Positions 1 to 9,973 are shown, numbered from the stretch's first letter. The stretch is DNA of 64,000 bases from Paracoccaceae bacterium (GCA_003605175.1 QWDA01000002.1:186001-250000), one strand, 5' to 3'. Notes: generated from the sequence alone by a model not told the origin. Translations and numbers: made by a program.

Positions 1-48
1 CGAGGTGGGGCAGGGAGTGCAAGCCTCTTTCGGCGCATTTCCGGGATT

Positions 49-66
49 TGATTGACTGATCAATCA
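49..66. promoter_or_regulatory. BetI-type operator palindrome
   Basis: The sequence shows a perfect inverted repeat, TGATTGA - 4 bp - TCAATCA, centred about 55 bp before the betI start codon. BetI repressors of enterobacteria and rhizobia bind AT-rich palindromes of this TTGATTGA type in front of bet genes. The position suggests autoregulation of the betI-betC-betB-betA operon with choline as inducer; that role is inferred. Confidence 0.7.
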
Positions 67-113
67 GCAATTGGTACCGGCGGATGAACGTTGCCATCCC
101 CGGGGAGTAGACG

Positions 114-695
114 ATGCCGAAGCTCGGTATGGAGCCGATCCGTCGCGATGCACTCGTGGCCGCGACGATCCATGAGATCGGAACGAAAGGTTCGCTCGAC
201 GTCACTGTCGGGCAGATCGCACGGCGCGCGGGCGTTTCGCCGGCGCTGGCGCATCACTATTTCGGCACGAAGGAAGCGATCTTCCTCTCCGCGATGCGCC
301 ATATCATGTCGATCTATGCGGGTGAGGTCCGGGCCGCGCTGGCCGGTGCGGAAACCCCGCGCGCGCGGGTCGAGGCGATCGTGCGCGCCAGCTTCGCGCC
401 GTCGAACTTCCGGCGCGAAGTGATCGCGTCGTGGCTGATGTTCTATCTCTCCGCCCAGACCGTGCCCGAGGCGGCACGGCTCCTCGCGGTCTACAAGGGC
501 CGGCTCGCCTCGAACCTGCGGCACTCGTTGCGGCCGTTGCTCGGGCCGCACGCGACCGAGGCCGCCGAGGGGATCGCGGCAATGATCGACGGGCTCTACA
601 TCCGGCAGGGGCTGGCCCCCGGCGCGCAAGACGCCGGGAATGCGGCGAACCTCGTGCTGGACTATATCGGTCGGCTCGTGGAGGCGCGCCCATGA
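114..695 (+). CDS. betI: BetI, TetR-family repressor of choline/betaine genes
   Basis: 193 aa, the usual length for BetI. The N-terminal TetR helix-turn-helix lies at about residues 31-52 (TVGQIARRAGVSPALAHHYF), followed by an all-helical ligand-sensing domain typical of BetI (for example SNLRHSLRPLL). The start at 114 has a GGGGAG ribosome site 7 bases upstream, and an upstream ATG at 84 runs into a stop codon. It is expected to repress its own operon until choline is present. Its stop codon overlaps the betC start (ATGA), so the two are translationally coupled. The identification rests on sequence resemblance and on the adjacent betC, betB and betA genes. Confidence 0.93.
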   Translation: MPKLGMEPIRRDALVAATIHEIGTKGSLDVTVGQIARRAGVSPALAHHYFGTKEAIFLSAMRHIMSIYAGEVRAALAGAETPRARVEAIVRASFAPSNFRREVIASWLMFYLSAQTVPEAARLLAVYKGRLASNLRHSLRPLLGPHATEAAEGIAAMIDGLYIRQGLAPGAQDAGNAANLVLDYIGRLVEARP

Positions 696-2206
696 CCCGC
701 CCCAACGTCCTGATCCTGATGGTCGACCAGCTGAATGGCACGCTGTTCCCCGACGGCCCCGCCGACTGGCTCCATGCGCCGAACCTGAAGCGGCTGGCGG
801 CACGCTCCGTCCGGTTCCGCAATGCCTATACCGCCTCGCCGCTCTGCGCGCCGGGCCGGGCCTCGTTCATGTCGGGCCAGCTTCCGTCGCGAACGCGGGT
901 CTACGACAACGCCGCCGAGTTCGCCTCCTCGATCCCCACCTATGCGCATCACCTGCGCCGTGCGGGCTACCGCACCTGCCTCTCGGGCAAGATGCATTTC
1001 GTCGGCCCCGATCAGCTCCACGGCTTCGAGGAGCGGCTGACGACCGACATCTACCCGGCCGATTTCGGCTGGACGCCGGACTACCGCAAGCCCGGAGAGC
1101 GGATCGACTGGTGGTATCACAACATGGGCTCGGTGACGGGCGCGGGGGTGGCCGAGATCACCAACCAGATGGAGTATGACGACGAGGTCGCCTTCATGGC
1201 GGAGCAGAAGCTCTACGACCTCGCGCGCGGCCATGACGACCGGCCCTGGTGCCTGACGGTGAGCTTCACCCATCCGCACGACCCCTATGTGGCGCGCAAG
1301 AAATTCTGGGATCTCTACGAGGATTGCGAGCACCTGCTGCCCGAGGTGCCGGCGATGGCCTACGAGGCGCACGACCCCCACGCGAAGCGGATCTTCGACG
1401 CGAACGACTGGCGGGCCTTCGACATCACCGAGGAAGACATCCGCCGCTCGCGCCGGGCCTATTTCGCCAACATCTCCTATCTCGACGAGAAGGTCGGCGG
1501 CATCCTCGACGTGCTGGAGCGGACCGTGCAGGAGGCTGCGATCCTCTTCGTCTCGGACCACGGCGACATGCTGGGCGAGCGCGGCCTCTGGTTCAAGATG
1601 TGCTTCTATGAGGGGTCGGCCCGGGTCCCGCTGATGTTGGCGGCGCCCGGCCTCGCGCCGCAGCGGATCGACGCGCCGGTCTCGACCATCGACGTGACGC
1701 CAACGCTTGCCGATCTGGCCGGGGTGTCGATGGAGGACGTCGCGCCCTGGACCGATGGCGAGACGCTGCTGCCGCTTGCCAACGGTGCGGAGCGAACCAG
1801 TGCGGTTGCGATGGAATATGCCGCCGAGGCCTCTTATGCGCCGCTCGTGTCGCTCCGCTCGGGCCGATGGAAATACAATCGCTGCGCGCTTGACCCCGAG
1901 CAGCTGTTCGACCTCGAGGCGGACCCGCATGAGCTGCGGAACCTGGCCGAGGATCCGGATCCCGGCACCGACGCGATACTGACGCAATGCCGACGCGATG
2001 CCGACGCCCGCTGGGACCTCGCCAGGTTCGACGCCGAGGTGCGCGAGAGCCAGGCGCGGCGCTGGGTGGTCTACGAAGCGCTCCGGAACGGCGCCTATTA
2101 CCCGTGGGACTACCAGCCCCTGCAGAAGGCCTCGGAACGGTTCATGCGCAACCACATGGACCTGAACGTGGTCGAGGAAAACCAGCGCTTCCCGAGGGGC
2201 GAATAA
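692..2206 (+). CDS. betC: Choline-sulfatase
   Basis: 504 aa arylsulfatase-superfamily enzyme that hydrolyses choline-O-sulfate to choline and sulfate in the cytoplasm. The sulfatase signature C-A-P-G-R starts at Cys52, the residue expected to become formylglycine. N-terminal metal-binding residues are in MVDQLN (10-15), and the second metal motif is [13 protein letters not shown] near residue 290. The C-terminal part (YYPWDYQP) is typical of BetC. The start ATG at 692 overlaps the betI stop; a longer frame upstream is only an overlap with betI. No signal peptide is seen. It feeds choline to BetA and BetB encoded downstream. Confidence 0.93.
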   Translation: MTRPNVLILMVDQLNGTLFPDGPADWLHAPNLKRLAARSVRFRNAYTASPLCAPGRASFMSGQLPSRTRVYDNAAEFASSIPTYAHHLRRAGYRTCLSGKMHFVGPDQLHGFEERLTTDIYPADFGWTPDYRKPGERIDWWYHNMGSVTGAGVAEITNQMEYDDEVAFMAEQKLYDLARGHDDRPWCLTVSFTHPHDPYVARKKFWDLYEDCEHLLPEVPAMAYEAHDPHAKRIFDANDWRAFDITEEDIRRSRRAYFANISYLDEKVGGILDVLERTVQEAAILFVSDHGDMLGERGLWFKMCFYEGSARVPLMLAAPGLAPQRIDAPVSTIDVTPTLADLAGVSMEDVAPWTDGETLLPLANGAERTSAVAMEYAAEASYAPLVSLRSGRWKYNRCALDPEQLFDLEADPHELRNLAEDPDPGTDAILTQCRRDADARWDLARFDAEVRESQARRWVVYEALRNGAYYPWDYQPLQKASERFMRNHMDLNVVEENQRFPRGE

Positions 2207-2207
2207 G

Positions 2208-3656
2208 ATGAGCTACGATCCGCAACCCGTTGCCAGCCATTACATAAATGGTGAGTACATCGAGGACACGGCCGGCGACGAGATCCCCGTCGTCTATCCC
2301 TATACCGGCGAGGTGATTGCGACGGTCCGTTCGGCAACGCCCGCTATCGTCGAGCGGGCGCTCGCGGCCGCGGCGGCGGCGCAGGAGGACTGGGCGGCAA
2401 TGACCGGTCGCGCGCGGGGGCGGATCCTGACCCGCGCCGCGCAGATCATCCGCGCGCGGAACCGCGAGCTCTCCGAGCTCGAGACCCTCGATACCGGAAA
2501 ACCCCTTTCGGAAACACTGGTTGCGGACGCATCTTCAGGTGCCGATGCGCTGGAATATTTCGGCGGCATGGCCGGGACGCTCGCCGGGCAGCATGTTTCG
2601 CTGGATGGCGGCGACTGGGCCTATACGGTCCGGTCCGCGCTGGGGGTCACCGTCGGGATTGGCGCCTGGAACTATCCGACGCAGATCGCCTGCTGGAAGG
2701 GCGCGCCGTCGCTCGCCTGCGGCAACACGATGGTGTTCAAGCCCTCGGAGATGACGCCGCTCTGCGCGCTGAAGGTAGCGGAGATCCTGACCGAGGCGGG
2801 CGCGCCGCCGGGCGTGTTCAACGTGGTGCAGGGGCTCGGTCCGGTGGGCGCAGCGCTGGTCGAGGACGACCGGGTGGCAAAGGTCTCGCTTACCGGTTCG
2901 GTACCCACGGGGCGGCGGGTCTACGAGGCCGCGGCGCGCGGGTTGAAGCACGTGACGATGGAACTCGGCGGAAAATCTCCGATCATCGTCTTCGCCGATG
3001 CCGATCTCGACGCGGCGGTCGAAGGCGCGATGCTGGGGAATTTCTACTCCTCGGGGCAGATCTGCTCGAACGGCACGCGGGTCTTCGTGGAGGCCCGGGT
3101 GCGCGAAGCGTTCCTCGAGAAGATGACGGCGGCGGTGCAGGGCCTCGTCCCCGGCGATCCGATGGACGAGGCGACCACGTTCGGGCCGATGGTCTCGGCC
3201 CGCCAGCGCGAGATCGTCGAAGGTTACGTGGCCAAGGGCCGCGACGAGGGCGCGCGGCTCGTCTGCGGCGGGGGCCGCGGTGCGGGCGCGGGGTTCTGGA
3301 TGGAGCCGACGATCTTTGCCGGGGTCACGGACGGCATGACCATCGCCAGGGAAGAGATTTTCGGGCCGGTCATGGCGGTGCTCGATTTCGAGACCGAGGA
3401 CGAGGCCGTGGCCCGCGCCAATGCGACGCCGTTCGGGCTCGCGGCCGGGGTCTATACGCGCGACCTCGCGCGGGGGCACCGGGTTGTGGGGCGGCTGAAG
3501 GCCGGGAGTTGCTGGATCAATGCCTACAACCTGACCCCGGTCGAGGTGCCGTTCGGCGGCGTCAAGGCCTCGGGCGTCGGCCGGGAGAACGGCCATGCGG
3601 CGATCGAGGCCTGGAGCGAGGTGAAAACCGTCTACGTGTCGGGCGGCGCCGCGTGA
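2208..3656 (+). CDS. betB: Betaine-aldehyde dehydrogenase
   Basis: 482 aa, standard length for BetB. It oxidises betaine aldehyde to glycine betaine with NAD(P)+. Aldehyde dehydrogenase landmarks are all present: oxyanion Asn155 (GAWNYP), the NAD-binding KPSEMTP stretch near 178, general base Glu252 in MELGGKSP, and nucleophile Cys286 in [11 protein letters not shown]. The ATG starts one base after the betC stop and uses the GAGGGG stretch inside the betC end as its ribosome site. It completes the two-step oxidation begun by BetA. The 286-bp gap to betA is unusually long for this operon and holds strong hairpins. Confidence 0.94.
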   Translation: MSYDPQPVASHYINGEYIEDTAGDEIPVVYPYTGEVIATVRSATPAIVERALAAAAAAQEDWAAMTGRARGRILTRAAQIIRARNRELSELETLDTGKPLSETLVADASSGADALEYFGGMAGTLAGQHVSLDGGDWAYTVRSALGVTVGIGAWNYPTQIACWKGAPSLACGNTMVFKPSEMTPLCALKVAEILTEAGAPPGVFNVVQGLGPVGAALVEDDRVAKVSLTGSVPTGRRVYEAAARGLKHVTMELGGKSPIIVFADADLDAAVEGAMLGNFYSSGQICSNGTRVFVEARVREAFLEKMTAAVQGLVPGDPMDEATTFGPMVSARQREIVEGYVAKGRDEGARLVCGGGRGAGAGFWMEPTIFAGVTDGMTIAREEIFGPVMAVLDFETEDEAVARANATPFGLAAGVYTRDLARGHRVVGRLKAGSCWINAYNLTPVEVPFGGVKASGVGRENGHAAIEAWSEVKTVYVSGGAA

Positions 3657-3810
3657 TGCGGGTTTGCGCCCCGGTCCCTGCGCGCCTTCGGCGCTGGTGC
3701 CCCGGTCCCCCGGGGGGCGCGCCTGCGGCGCGCCGGGCGGTGTTTGGACCGGGACGCATCAGGATTGGCGCCGCACCGCTTGCGGGCGGGTGGCGTCCCG
3801 CCGAGAGGCG

Positions 3811-3835
3811 CTTGAGGAGCGGGCTGCTCCTCAAG
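3811..3835. repeat. Perfect 10-bp stem-loop in the betB-betA gap
   Basis: CTTGAGGAGC is followed after 5 bases by its exact reverse complement. There is no U-tract, so it is not a classical terminator. It lies 22 bases before a larger hairpin in the same gap. Confidence 0.6.
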
Positions 3836-3856
3836 GCGCGAGTTCGAGCCTGTGAC

Positions 3857-3931
3857 CCGGTTCGGCCCTGTCAAGGATCTGCGCCCGCCTCAGGCGGCGG
3901 GCTGCGCCCGTCCTTGACAGGTCCGGACCGG
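3857..3931. repeat. Long stem-loop in front of betA
   Basis: The arms 3857-3877 and 3911-3931 pair over 21 bp with one mismatch and one G-T pair; the inner 11 bp (CCTGTCAAGGA / TCCTTGACAGG) pair perfectly. The 33-base loop is itself GC-rich and partly self-complementary. It ends about 11 bases before the first possible betA start codon. It may be an intercistronic processing or stability element, or a REP-like repeat; the function is unknown. Confidence 0.65.
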
Positions 3932-3942
3932 GCGGCTGCACA

Positions 3943-5613
3943 ATGAGGGAAAGCGTGGAAGCGGATTATGTGATCGTCGGGGCCGGATCGGCCGGATCGG
4001 CCATTGCCTATCGGCTGGCCGAGGCCGGGCGCTCGGTGCTGGTCGTCGAACATGGCGGCTCCGACGCCGGGCCGTTCATCCAGATGCCCGGTGCGCTGAG
4101 CTTCCCGATGAACATGGGCGTCTACGACTGGGGCTACCGGTCCGAACCCGAACCCAATCTCGGCGGCCGTCGCATGGCGGTGCCGCGCGGCAAGGTGATC
4201 GGCGGCTCCTCCTCGATCAACGGCATGGTCTATGTCCGCGGCCATCCCCGCGACTTCGACGGCTGGGCCGAGGCGGGCGCCACCGGCTGGGGCTTTGCCG
4301 ACGTGCTGCCCTATTTCCGGCGGATGGAATCCTGGGACGATGGCGGCCATGGCGGGGATCCGTCCTGGCGTGGGGCCGACGGGCCGCTCCATGTCACCCG
4401 CGGCGCGATCGACAACCCGTTGTCGCGCGCCTTCATCGAGGCCGGCAAGCAGGCCGGCTACCAGGGCACGCAGGATTACAACGGGTTCCGGCAGGAAGGG
4501 TTCGGGCCCTGGGACCGGACGATCTGGAAGGGCCGGCGCTGGTCGGCGGCTACGGCCTATCTCCGGCCGGCGCTGAAGCGGAAGAATTGCGCGCTTGTCC
4601 GCGGGCTGGTGCAGAAGGTGGTGATCGAGGAGGGCCGCGCGACCGGCGTGGAGGTGCTGCGCGGGAGCAAGCGCGTGGTGATCCGCGCGCGGGCCGAGGT
4701 GATCCTGGCGGCCTCGTCGATCAACTCGCCGAAGCTCCTGATGCTCTCGGGCATAGGCCCGGGCGCGCATCTGGCCGAGCACGGCCTCCCGGTGGTCGCC
4801 GACCGGCCCGGCGTGGGCGCGAACCTGCAAGACCACCTGGAGCTTTACGTGCAGGTCGCGGCGACGCAGCCGGTCAGCCTCTACAAGTACTGGAACCTCC
4901 TCGGAAAGGCCTATGTGGGCGCACTCTGGCTCCTGACCGGGCGCGGCCCCGGCGGATCGAACCAGTTCGAATCCGGCGGCTTCATCCGCAGCGCGGCGGG
5001 GGTCGAATATCCCGACATCCAGTTCCATTTCCTGCCCATCGCGGTGCGCTATGACGGGCGCGCGGTGGCCGAGGGGCACGGCTTCCAGGCCCATGTCGGC
5101 CCGATGCTGAGCCCGTCGCGGGGATCGGTCTCGCTGCGTTCGGCCAACCCGGCGGACGCGCCGGTGATCCGCTTCAACTACATGTCCCACGAGAAGGACT
5201 GGGCGGATTTCCGGTCCGCGATCCGGCTCGTCCGCGAGGTTCTGGACCAGGACGCGTTCAAGCCCTTCAGGGGGCGGGAGATCCAGCCCGGCGCGGATGT
5301 GCAAAGCGACGAGGCGCTCGACGCGGTGGTGCGCGATCACGCCGAAAGCGCGTTTCACCCCTGCGGCACCGCGAAGATGGGCGCGGCGGACGATCCGATG
5401 GCGGTCGTCGACCCGGAATGCCGGGTGATCGGCGTCGACGGGCTCCGGGTGGCCGACAGCTCGATCTTTCCCAGGATCACCAACGGCAATCTCAACGCGC
5501 CGTCGATCATGGTGGGCGAGAAGGCGGCGGACCACATTCTTGGGCGGGCGCCGCTCGCGCCGGCGAACGACGTGCCCTGGGAGCATCCCGACTGGCGTAC
5601 CGCGCAGCGCTGA
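3943..5613 (+). CDS. betA: Choline dehydrogenase
   Basis: 556 aa from ATG 3943. A GTG at 3955 (552 aa, [15 protein letters not shown]) is at least as likely, because TGAGGGA lies just before it while ATG 3943 has no ribosome site. It is a GMC-family FAD enzyme that oxidises choline to betaine aldehyde and can oxidise the aldehyde further. Visible landmarks are the N-terminal dinucleotide-binding GAGSAGS motif, the GMC signature region ([14 protein letters not shown]) and the C-terminal [10 protein letters not shown] with the active-site histidine. BetA proteins are usually membrane-associated. It is the last gene of the bet operon. Confidence 0.93.
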   Translation: MRESVEADYVIVGAGSAGSAIAYRLAEAGRSVLVVEHGGSDAGPFIQMPGALSFPMNMGVYDWGYRSEPEPNLGGRRMAVPRGKVIGGSSSINGMVYVRGHPRDFDGWAEAGATGWGFADVLPYFRRMESWDDGGHGGDPSWRGADGPLHVTRGAIDNPLSRAFIEAGKQAGYQGTQDYNGFRQEGFGPWDRTIWKGRRWSAATAYLRPALKRKNCALVRGLVQKVVIEEGRATGVEVLRGSKRVVIRARAEVILAASSINSPKLLMLSGIGPGAHLAEHGLPVVADRPGVGANLQDHLELYVQVAATQPVSLYKYWNLLGKAYVGALWLLTGRGPGGSNQFESGGFIRSAAGVEYPDIQFHFLPIAVRYDGRAVAEGHGFQAHVGPMLSPSRGSVSLRSANPADAPVIRFNYMSHEKDWADFRSAIRLVREVLDQDAFKPFRGREIQPGADVQSDEALDAVVRDHAESAFHPCGTAKMGAADDPMAVVDPECRVIGVDGLRVADSSIFPRITNGNLNAPSIMVGEKAADHILGRAPLAPANDVPWEHPDWRTAQR

Positions 5614-5726
5614 GGCGTGCCCCGGCTGCCGCAGGACGCGGCCGGGCCGTGCGCACTGGCTCGACAAGCTCCGATGCGGGCGCTAGGTCCTGCGGCGAGG
5701 TGAGAAACGGGCAGGGATCGAGATCG

Positions 5727-6311
5727 TTGAAACGGTTTGTGGCTCTTATTTCGTTCGCGGCGCTGATCGTGCTTGGAGCCTGCGCGGCGCCCCCGCAGGG
5801 CGGTCCGGGCCATTACGAGCCCGACCAGGTGCTGGCACTCCGGAACGCGATCCAGGCTCTGGGGCCCGATGTGGACCCGGAGGAAGCCGCGCGGGCGGCG
5901 CGGATCGCCTATCAGTATACCCGCCAGCTGGCGGAGGAATACGAGATCGAGGATTCGCCGCTGATCCACAACACGAAGGTCAACGCGGGCAAGAAGCCGC
6001 GCGGCCTCTGCTGGCACTGGGCCGAGGACATCGAGAACCGGCTCGACGCGGAGCAATTCGAGACGCTCGAGATGCACCGGGCCATCGCGAATGCCTCGAA
6101 CCCGTTCCTGATCGATCATTCCACCGCGATCATCAGCGCCAAGGGCGACGACATGTTCGACGGCATCGTGCTTGACCCCTGGCGCAAGGGCGGGATCCTG
6201 ACCTGGAACAAGACGCTCGAGGATCCGCGCTATACCTGGGTGCCGCAGCAGGTGGTCCACGAGAAACGGCGGCGTGACATGGCCTTCAAGGCGGCCCGCG
6301 CCGCGCGATAG
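5727..6311 (+). CDS. Lipoprotein with a Cys-His-Asp pattern, function unknown
   Basis: 194 aa from TTG 5727; an in-frame GTG at 5700 would add nine residues. The N-terminus (MKRFVALISFAALIVLGAC) is a clear lipoprotein signal with lipobox LGAC, so the protein should be anchored to a membrane from the periplasmic side. I do not recognise the family by name. Three conserved-looking stretches, GLCWHWAED, DHSTAIIS and VLDPWR, give a Cys...His...Asp order that resembles transglutaminase-like cysteine peptidases; this is an inference from pattern only. It follows betA by about 110 bp on the same strand and ends 18 bp from the convergent oxidase gene. Confidence 0.7.
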   Translation: MKRFVALISFAALIVLGACAAPPQGGPGHYEPDQVLALRNAIQALGPDVDPEEAARAARIAYQYTRQLAEEYEIEDSPLIHNTKVNAGKKPRGLCWHWAEDIENRLDAEQFETLEMHRAIANASNPFLIDHSTAIISAKGDDMFDGIVLDPWRKGGILTWNKTLEDPRYTWVPQQVVHEKRRRDMAFKAARAAR

Positions 6312-6329
6312 CCAGGGCGCGCGCGCCGG

Positions 6330-7424
6330 TCAGGCCGGCTGCGTTTCCACGGCCAGGACCGCGGCAAGCCGGCCGAGCTCGTCGGAGCATTTCGCCGCTC
6401 CGCCATTGCCGCCCGAGGCGACGGTGAGCCCGGGGGCGACGCGTTCGATCTCCGGCAGGCCGGAGCGCGTCCAGGTCGTGATGCAGGGCGCCATCCGCAC
6501 GTTTTCGAAGGCCAGGCCCGGGATCAGGTCGGCCAACTGGGCGGTCAGAAAATCCCGCACCCGGGGAGACCCGCCGCCGTGGTACCAGGCGTTGATCTCG
6601 GCCGAACCCGTCAGTTCGTCGTCGACCGGATCGCCGCCGATCTTCAGCCAGAGCCGCCCGTCGGGATAGCGAATGGGCGGCAGGACATAGGCGCCGTTGG
6701 GCGTTTCGTAGACCAGGGATGGCATCCGTGCCAGGCGCGTGGCCTCCGCCGGTCCGATCTCGTGAAGCGCGACGGTGCGGGGCCGGACGGTGAAGGACTT
6801 GGCCCGGCCGAGCAGCATGTCGGTCCAGCCGCCGGCGGCGACGATCACCTCGTCGGCCTCGACAATGCCGAGCCGGGTCTCGACGCGCCCCGGCGCGACG
6901 CGGTCGGCCTCGGCATGCAACAGGTGCGCACCCTGGCGGCGGGCCGCGCGGATCTGGGCGGCGACGAGCCGGCGCGGGCTGATATGGCCGGCGCGACTGG
7001 GCTCGTGCGCGCCGATATGGCCGTCGGGGAAGCGGAAGAACGGGAAGCGGCGCGCGAGGCCGTCCGCGTCGAGCCAGTCGAAGGTGACGTCGAGCCCGTC
7101 CCTGGCATGGTCCACCTCGGCCATGTAGTCGCGCCCCGCCGCGATCAGCGCGCCGGATTCGGTGAAGAACGGGATGCCGCTCTCGGCCTCGATCTCGCCG
7201 TAGCGCCCGATCGCCGCTGCGGATACCGTTGCGAAATACGGGCGGCGGTCGTTGATCCGGGTGATCCGTCCCTCGTCGTAATGGCTCGAGAACACGCCGT
7301 CATGCGCGGCCCAGTCGCCCTGGGGTTCGTCCGGGCCGATCAGCGTGACCGTGTGGCCCGCCTTGGCAAGGTGACGCGCTGCGGCAGACCCGATCATGCC
7401 GGTCCCGACGATGGCGACCCTCAT
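6330..7424 (-). CDS. Sarcosine-oxidase-like FAD-dependent amine oxidase
   Basis: 364 aa DAO-family flavoprotein. The N-terminal Rossmann motif is VAIVGTGMIGSAAARHLAKAG, and the C-terminal FAD-contact region is VASGGNGGAAKCSDELGRLA. Overall size and layout match monomeric sarcosine and N-methyl-amino-acid oxidases. A cysteine in MAPCITTWTRSGLPEI falls where monomeric sarcosine oxidase binds FAD covalently; whether it does so here is inferred. Such enzymes oxidise secondary or tertiary amino acids, releasing formaldehyde and peroxide. Proximity to betaine genes makes a methylated glycine a reasonable substrate guess. It lies 61 bp downstream of the UxaA-family gene on the same strand and may be co-transcribed with it. 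Confidence 0.8.
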   Translation of the reverse strand: MRVAIVGTGMIGSAAARHLAKAGHTVTLIGPDEPQGDWAAHDGVFSSHYDEGRITRINDRRPYFATVSAAAIGRYGEIEAESGIPFFTESGALIAAGRDYMAEVDHARDGLDVTFDWLDADGLARRFPFFRFPDGHIGAHEPSRAGHISPRRLVAAQIRAARRQGAHLLHAEADRVAPGRVETRLGIVEADEVIVAAGGWTDMLLGRAKSFTVRPRTVALHEIGPAEATRLARMPSLVYETPNGAYVLPPIRYPDGRLWLKIGGDPVDDELTGSAEINAWYHGGGSPRVRDFLTAQLADLIPGLAFENVRMAPCITTWTRSGLPEIERVAPGLTVASGGNGGAAKCSDELGRLAAVLAVETQPA

Positions 7425-7485
7425 GCGGCGCGGCCCGGGTCTGGGTGGGGGTATCTGGCTGGCATCTCCGAATTCCCGCGCCCTG

Positions 7486-8991
7486 CTACATCACGGCGCC
7501 GATCTGCCAGGGAACGAACTCGTAGTCGCCAAGCCCCTGGGCCTCGGATTTCGTCACCTCGCCCGAGGCAACGCGGAGGAAGAGCTCGTAGATCTCGCGG
7601 CCCTTCTCCTCGACGCTCGCGCCCCCGGTGAGGATCTCGCCGGCGTTCACGTCCATGTCCTCGGTCATGCGCGCATACATCTCGGAATTGGTCGCGACCT
7701 TGATCGTGGGCGCGGGCTTCGAGCCGAAGGCGGAGCCGCGGCCGGTGGTGAAGCAGACGAGGTTGCAGCCGGCGGCGATCTGGCCGGTGACCGAGGCCGG
7801 ATCGTAGCCGGGGCTGTCCATGAAGGTGAAGCCCTTCGCGCGGATCTCCTCGGCATATCGGAAGACCCCGGTGAGCGGGGTCGTGCCGCCCTTGGCCGCC
7901 GCGCCGAGCGATTTCTCGAGGATCGTCGTCAACCCGCCCTTCTTGTTGCCGGGCGAGGGGTTGTTGTCCATCGAGCCCTTGTTGCGGGTGGTGTAGTCCT
8001 CCCACCAGCGGATCAGGTTCACCAGCCGCTCGCCCACCTGCGCATCCACCGCGCGGCAGGTCAGCAGGTGCTCGGCGCCGTAGATCTCCGGCGTTTCCGC
8101 AAGCACCCCGGTGCCGCCCTGGGCAACGAGCAGGTCGCAGGCATGGCCGAGTGCGGGGTTCGCGGTGATCCCCGACCAGGCGTCCGATCCGCCGCACTGG
8201 AGCGCCACCGTGAGCTCCGAGGCCGGGCAGGGGGTGCGGTTGGCGGCGTTGGCGAGGGGCAGCATCGCGCGGACCTTCTCGATCCCGGCCTCGATGGTCC
8301 GGCGCAGGCCAGCGACCCCCTGGATGTTCATCACCTGGAACAGCGGGCCCTGCTTCAGCCCGTAGGCCTCGAGCAGCCAGTCGATCTGGTTCATCTCGCA
8401 GCCGAGGCCCACCATGAGGACGCCGGCATGGTTCGGATGCCGCGCATAGCCCCACATCACCCGCTGCAGCGCCTCGAAGCCTTCGCCATCGCCGCCCATG
8501 CCGCAGCCGGTGCCGTGGACGAAGGCGCAGACCCCGTCGACATTCGGGTAGGCGGCGAGCTCCTCGGGGCCGAATGCGTCGGCGATCCGCCGTGCCGCGG
8601 TGGCCGAGCAGTTCACCGAGGTGACGATGGCGATGTAGTTGCGGGTCCCGACCTTTCCGGTGTCGCGCCGGTAGCCCATGAACATGTCCGGCACCGCCGC
8701 CGGGGTTGCCGGGCGAAGGTCGGTGGAGAACTCGTAATCGGCCTCGGTATTGCGGAAGGCGACGTTGTGGGTGTGCACATGTGTGCCCGGCGCGATGTCG
8801 GATGCGGCATAGCCGATCACCTGCGCGTATTTCCGGACCGGCGTGCCAGCCGGAATCGGCTGGGTGGCGAGCTTGTGCCCGGACGGGATCGGATCGGCCA
8901 CGACGGTGCCTGCCACCTCACTGCCGGGCGCGAGCTGGCGGACCGCCGTGACCACATTGTCCGAAGAGTCCAGGCGGACTGTGTCGGCCAT
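7486..8991 (-). CDS. UxaA-family altronate/galactarate-type dehydratase
   Basis: 501 aa, matching the full-length UxaA/GarD family: an N-terminal SAF-like domain (about 1-85, with metal-ligand stretch HVHTHN at 71-76), then the large catalytic domain with GYRRDTGKVGTRNYIAI, HGTGCGMG, GLGCEMNQ, LQCGGSDAWSGITANPALG and FTTGRGSAFGSKPAPTIKV. These enzymes dehydrate sugar acids such as altronate or galactarate using an Fe-type metal centre. The exact substrate cannot be read from sequence; no other hexuronate genes are nearby, so altronate is not assured. The next gene on this strand is the amine oxidase. Confidence 0.86.
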   Translation of the reverse strand: MADTVRLDSSDNVVTAVRQLAPGSEVAGTVVADPIPSGHKLATQPIPAGTPVRKYAQVIGYAASDIAPGTHVHTHNVAFRNTEADYEFSTDLRPATPAAVPDMFMGYRRDTGKVGTRNYIAIVTSVNCSATAARRIADAFGPEELAAYPNVDGVCAFVHGTGCGMGGDGEGFEALQRVMWGYARHPNHAGVLMVGLGCEMNQIDWLLEAYGLKQGPLFQVMNIQGVAGLRRTIEAGIEKVRAMLPLANAANRTPCPASELTVALQCGGSDAWSGITANPALGHACDLLVAQGGTGVLAETPEIYGAEHLLTCRAVDAQVGERLVNLIRWWEDYTTRNKGSMDNNPSPGNKKGGLTTILEKSLGAAAKGGTTPLTGVFRYAEEIRAKGFTFMDSPGYDPASVTGQIAAGCNLVCFTTGRGSAFGSKPAPTIKVATNSEMYARMTEDMDVNAGEILTGGASVEEKGREIYELFLRVASGEVTKSEAQGLGDYEFVPWQIGAVM

Positions 8992-9148
8992 TCTTGAACC
9001 TCATGCGTAGACCGCCTGCCGGACCCCTCGGTGAGTGACGAGTGCGCGGGTATCCGCGGAACGATCGCCGCCATAATTCACTGCTTGGCGGCCGGCATCC
9101 ACCCCTGATTGTGGAGCGCGCGAGGATTTTCCGGGTATTGTCTGCCGG

Positions 9149-9940
9149 TCAGGTGGAGCGGAGCAGAACCTTCGACGAATCCAGCGCCGCGGCGATCTCC
9201 TGGAAGGCCGCCATCCGGGTGCGGGAGTTCTCCGCGGAACGCAGAAGCACCGTCTGGGTCTCCTCGATCACCCTGGCCGCCGCGGCGCTCGCCTCGGCAA
9301 TCCGGTCGGGCGACACCTCGCGCAAGGGCGCGGTGGGCCGCCGCGCGCTGCCATCGGGCGGCTTCACCGAAAACCGCTTGCGGTCGCCGCCGGAATCGTT
9401 CGCTCTGGAAATGGCGGCAAGATCGCGCGCGCCCTTCTCGAGCGCCTGCCGGACCACCGCATAGTCGCCGCCACGCGGCAGACCACGAGCCACGGTCCGC
9501 ATCCTGTCGGCCACGCAGTCGATCCGGACATTCGCCGGCAGCCAGCCGCAGAACTCGCCGGTATCCTCAAGCGCCTTGGAGATCTCCTTGGTGACTTCGG
9601 GCGTCGGCTTTGGGCCCACCGGCGGTTCATTGTGGCAATTCGCCGGGATCGGCTCGGGGAGCGCGTCGGCGTCCGGGACGATCCCGAAGGCGAAATTGTC
9701 ATAGGGAAGCGGGCCGTCGGGAAAGTAGAAGCCCTCACTGGTGGTCTCGCTGCCAGTGGTCGTACTGGTTCCGCCACCGTCATCTTCGTCGCAGTCGGAC
9801 GCCAGGTCGAGCTTTCCCATCCCCGCCGTCAGGTGCGGGAAGTCCATCCTGCTGAACGGCGCGGCGGCCGTGGCCGGGCTGGAGGACAGTGCCGATGCGG
9901 CGGCGACGCAAAGGGTCTGGGCAATCTGCTTTCCGAACAT
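9149..9940 (-). CDS. Secreted protein of unknown function, partner of caspase-like gene
   Basis: 263 aa. An N-terminal signal peptide (about residues 1-26, ending PATAAAPFS) points to export. Then comes a low-complexity acidic and Ser/Thr-rich stretch (SDCDEDDGGGTSTTTGSETTSEG), a middle part with cysteines (ANCHNEP, EFCGWLP, RIDCVAD) and a helical C-terminus rich in Ala and Arg. I recognise no family. AGGAGA precedes the ATG. It starts 33 bp after the end of the caspase-like gene on the same strand, so the two are probably one transcript and may act together. Confidence 0.7.
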   Translation of the reverse strand: MFGKQIAQTLCVAAASALSSSPATAAAPFSRMDFPHLTAGMGKLDLASDCDEDDGGGTSTTTGSETTSEGFYFPDGPLPYDNFAFGIVPDADALPEPIPANCHNEPPVGPKPTPEVTKEISKALEDTGEFCGWLPANVRIDCVADRMRTVARGLPRGGDYAVVRQALEKGARDLAAISRANDSGGDRKRFSVKPPDGSARRPTAPLREVSPDRIAEASAAAARVIEETQTVLLRSAENSRTRMAAFQEIAAALDSSKVLLRST

Positions 9941-9973
9941 GGGGATCTCCTCAATCGGATGGGGCGGGAAAAA

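Noticed and set aside
3509-3946. Open frame covering the betB-betA gap
   Set aside because: It is Arg/Gly/Pro-rich, overlaps the betB end in another frame and spans two strong hairpins; noncoding is more likely.
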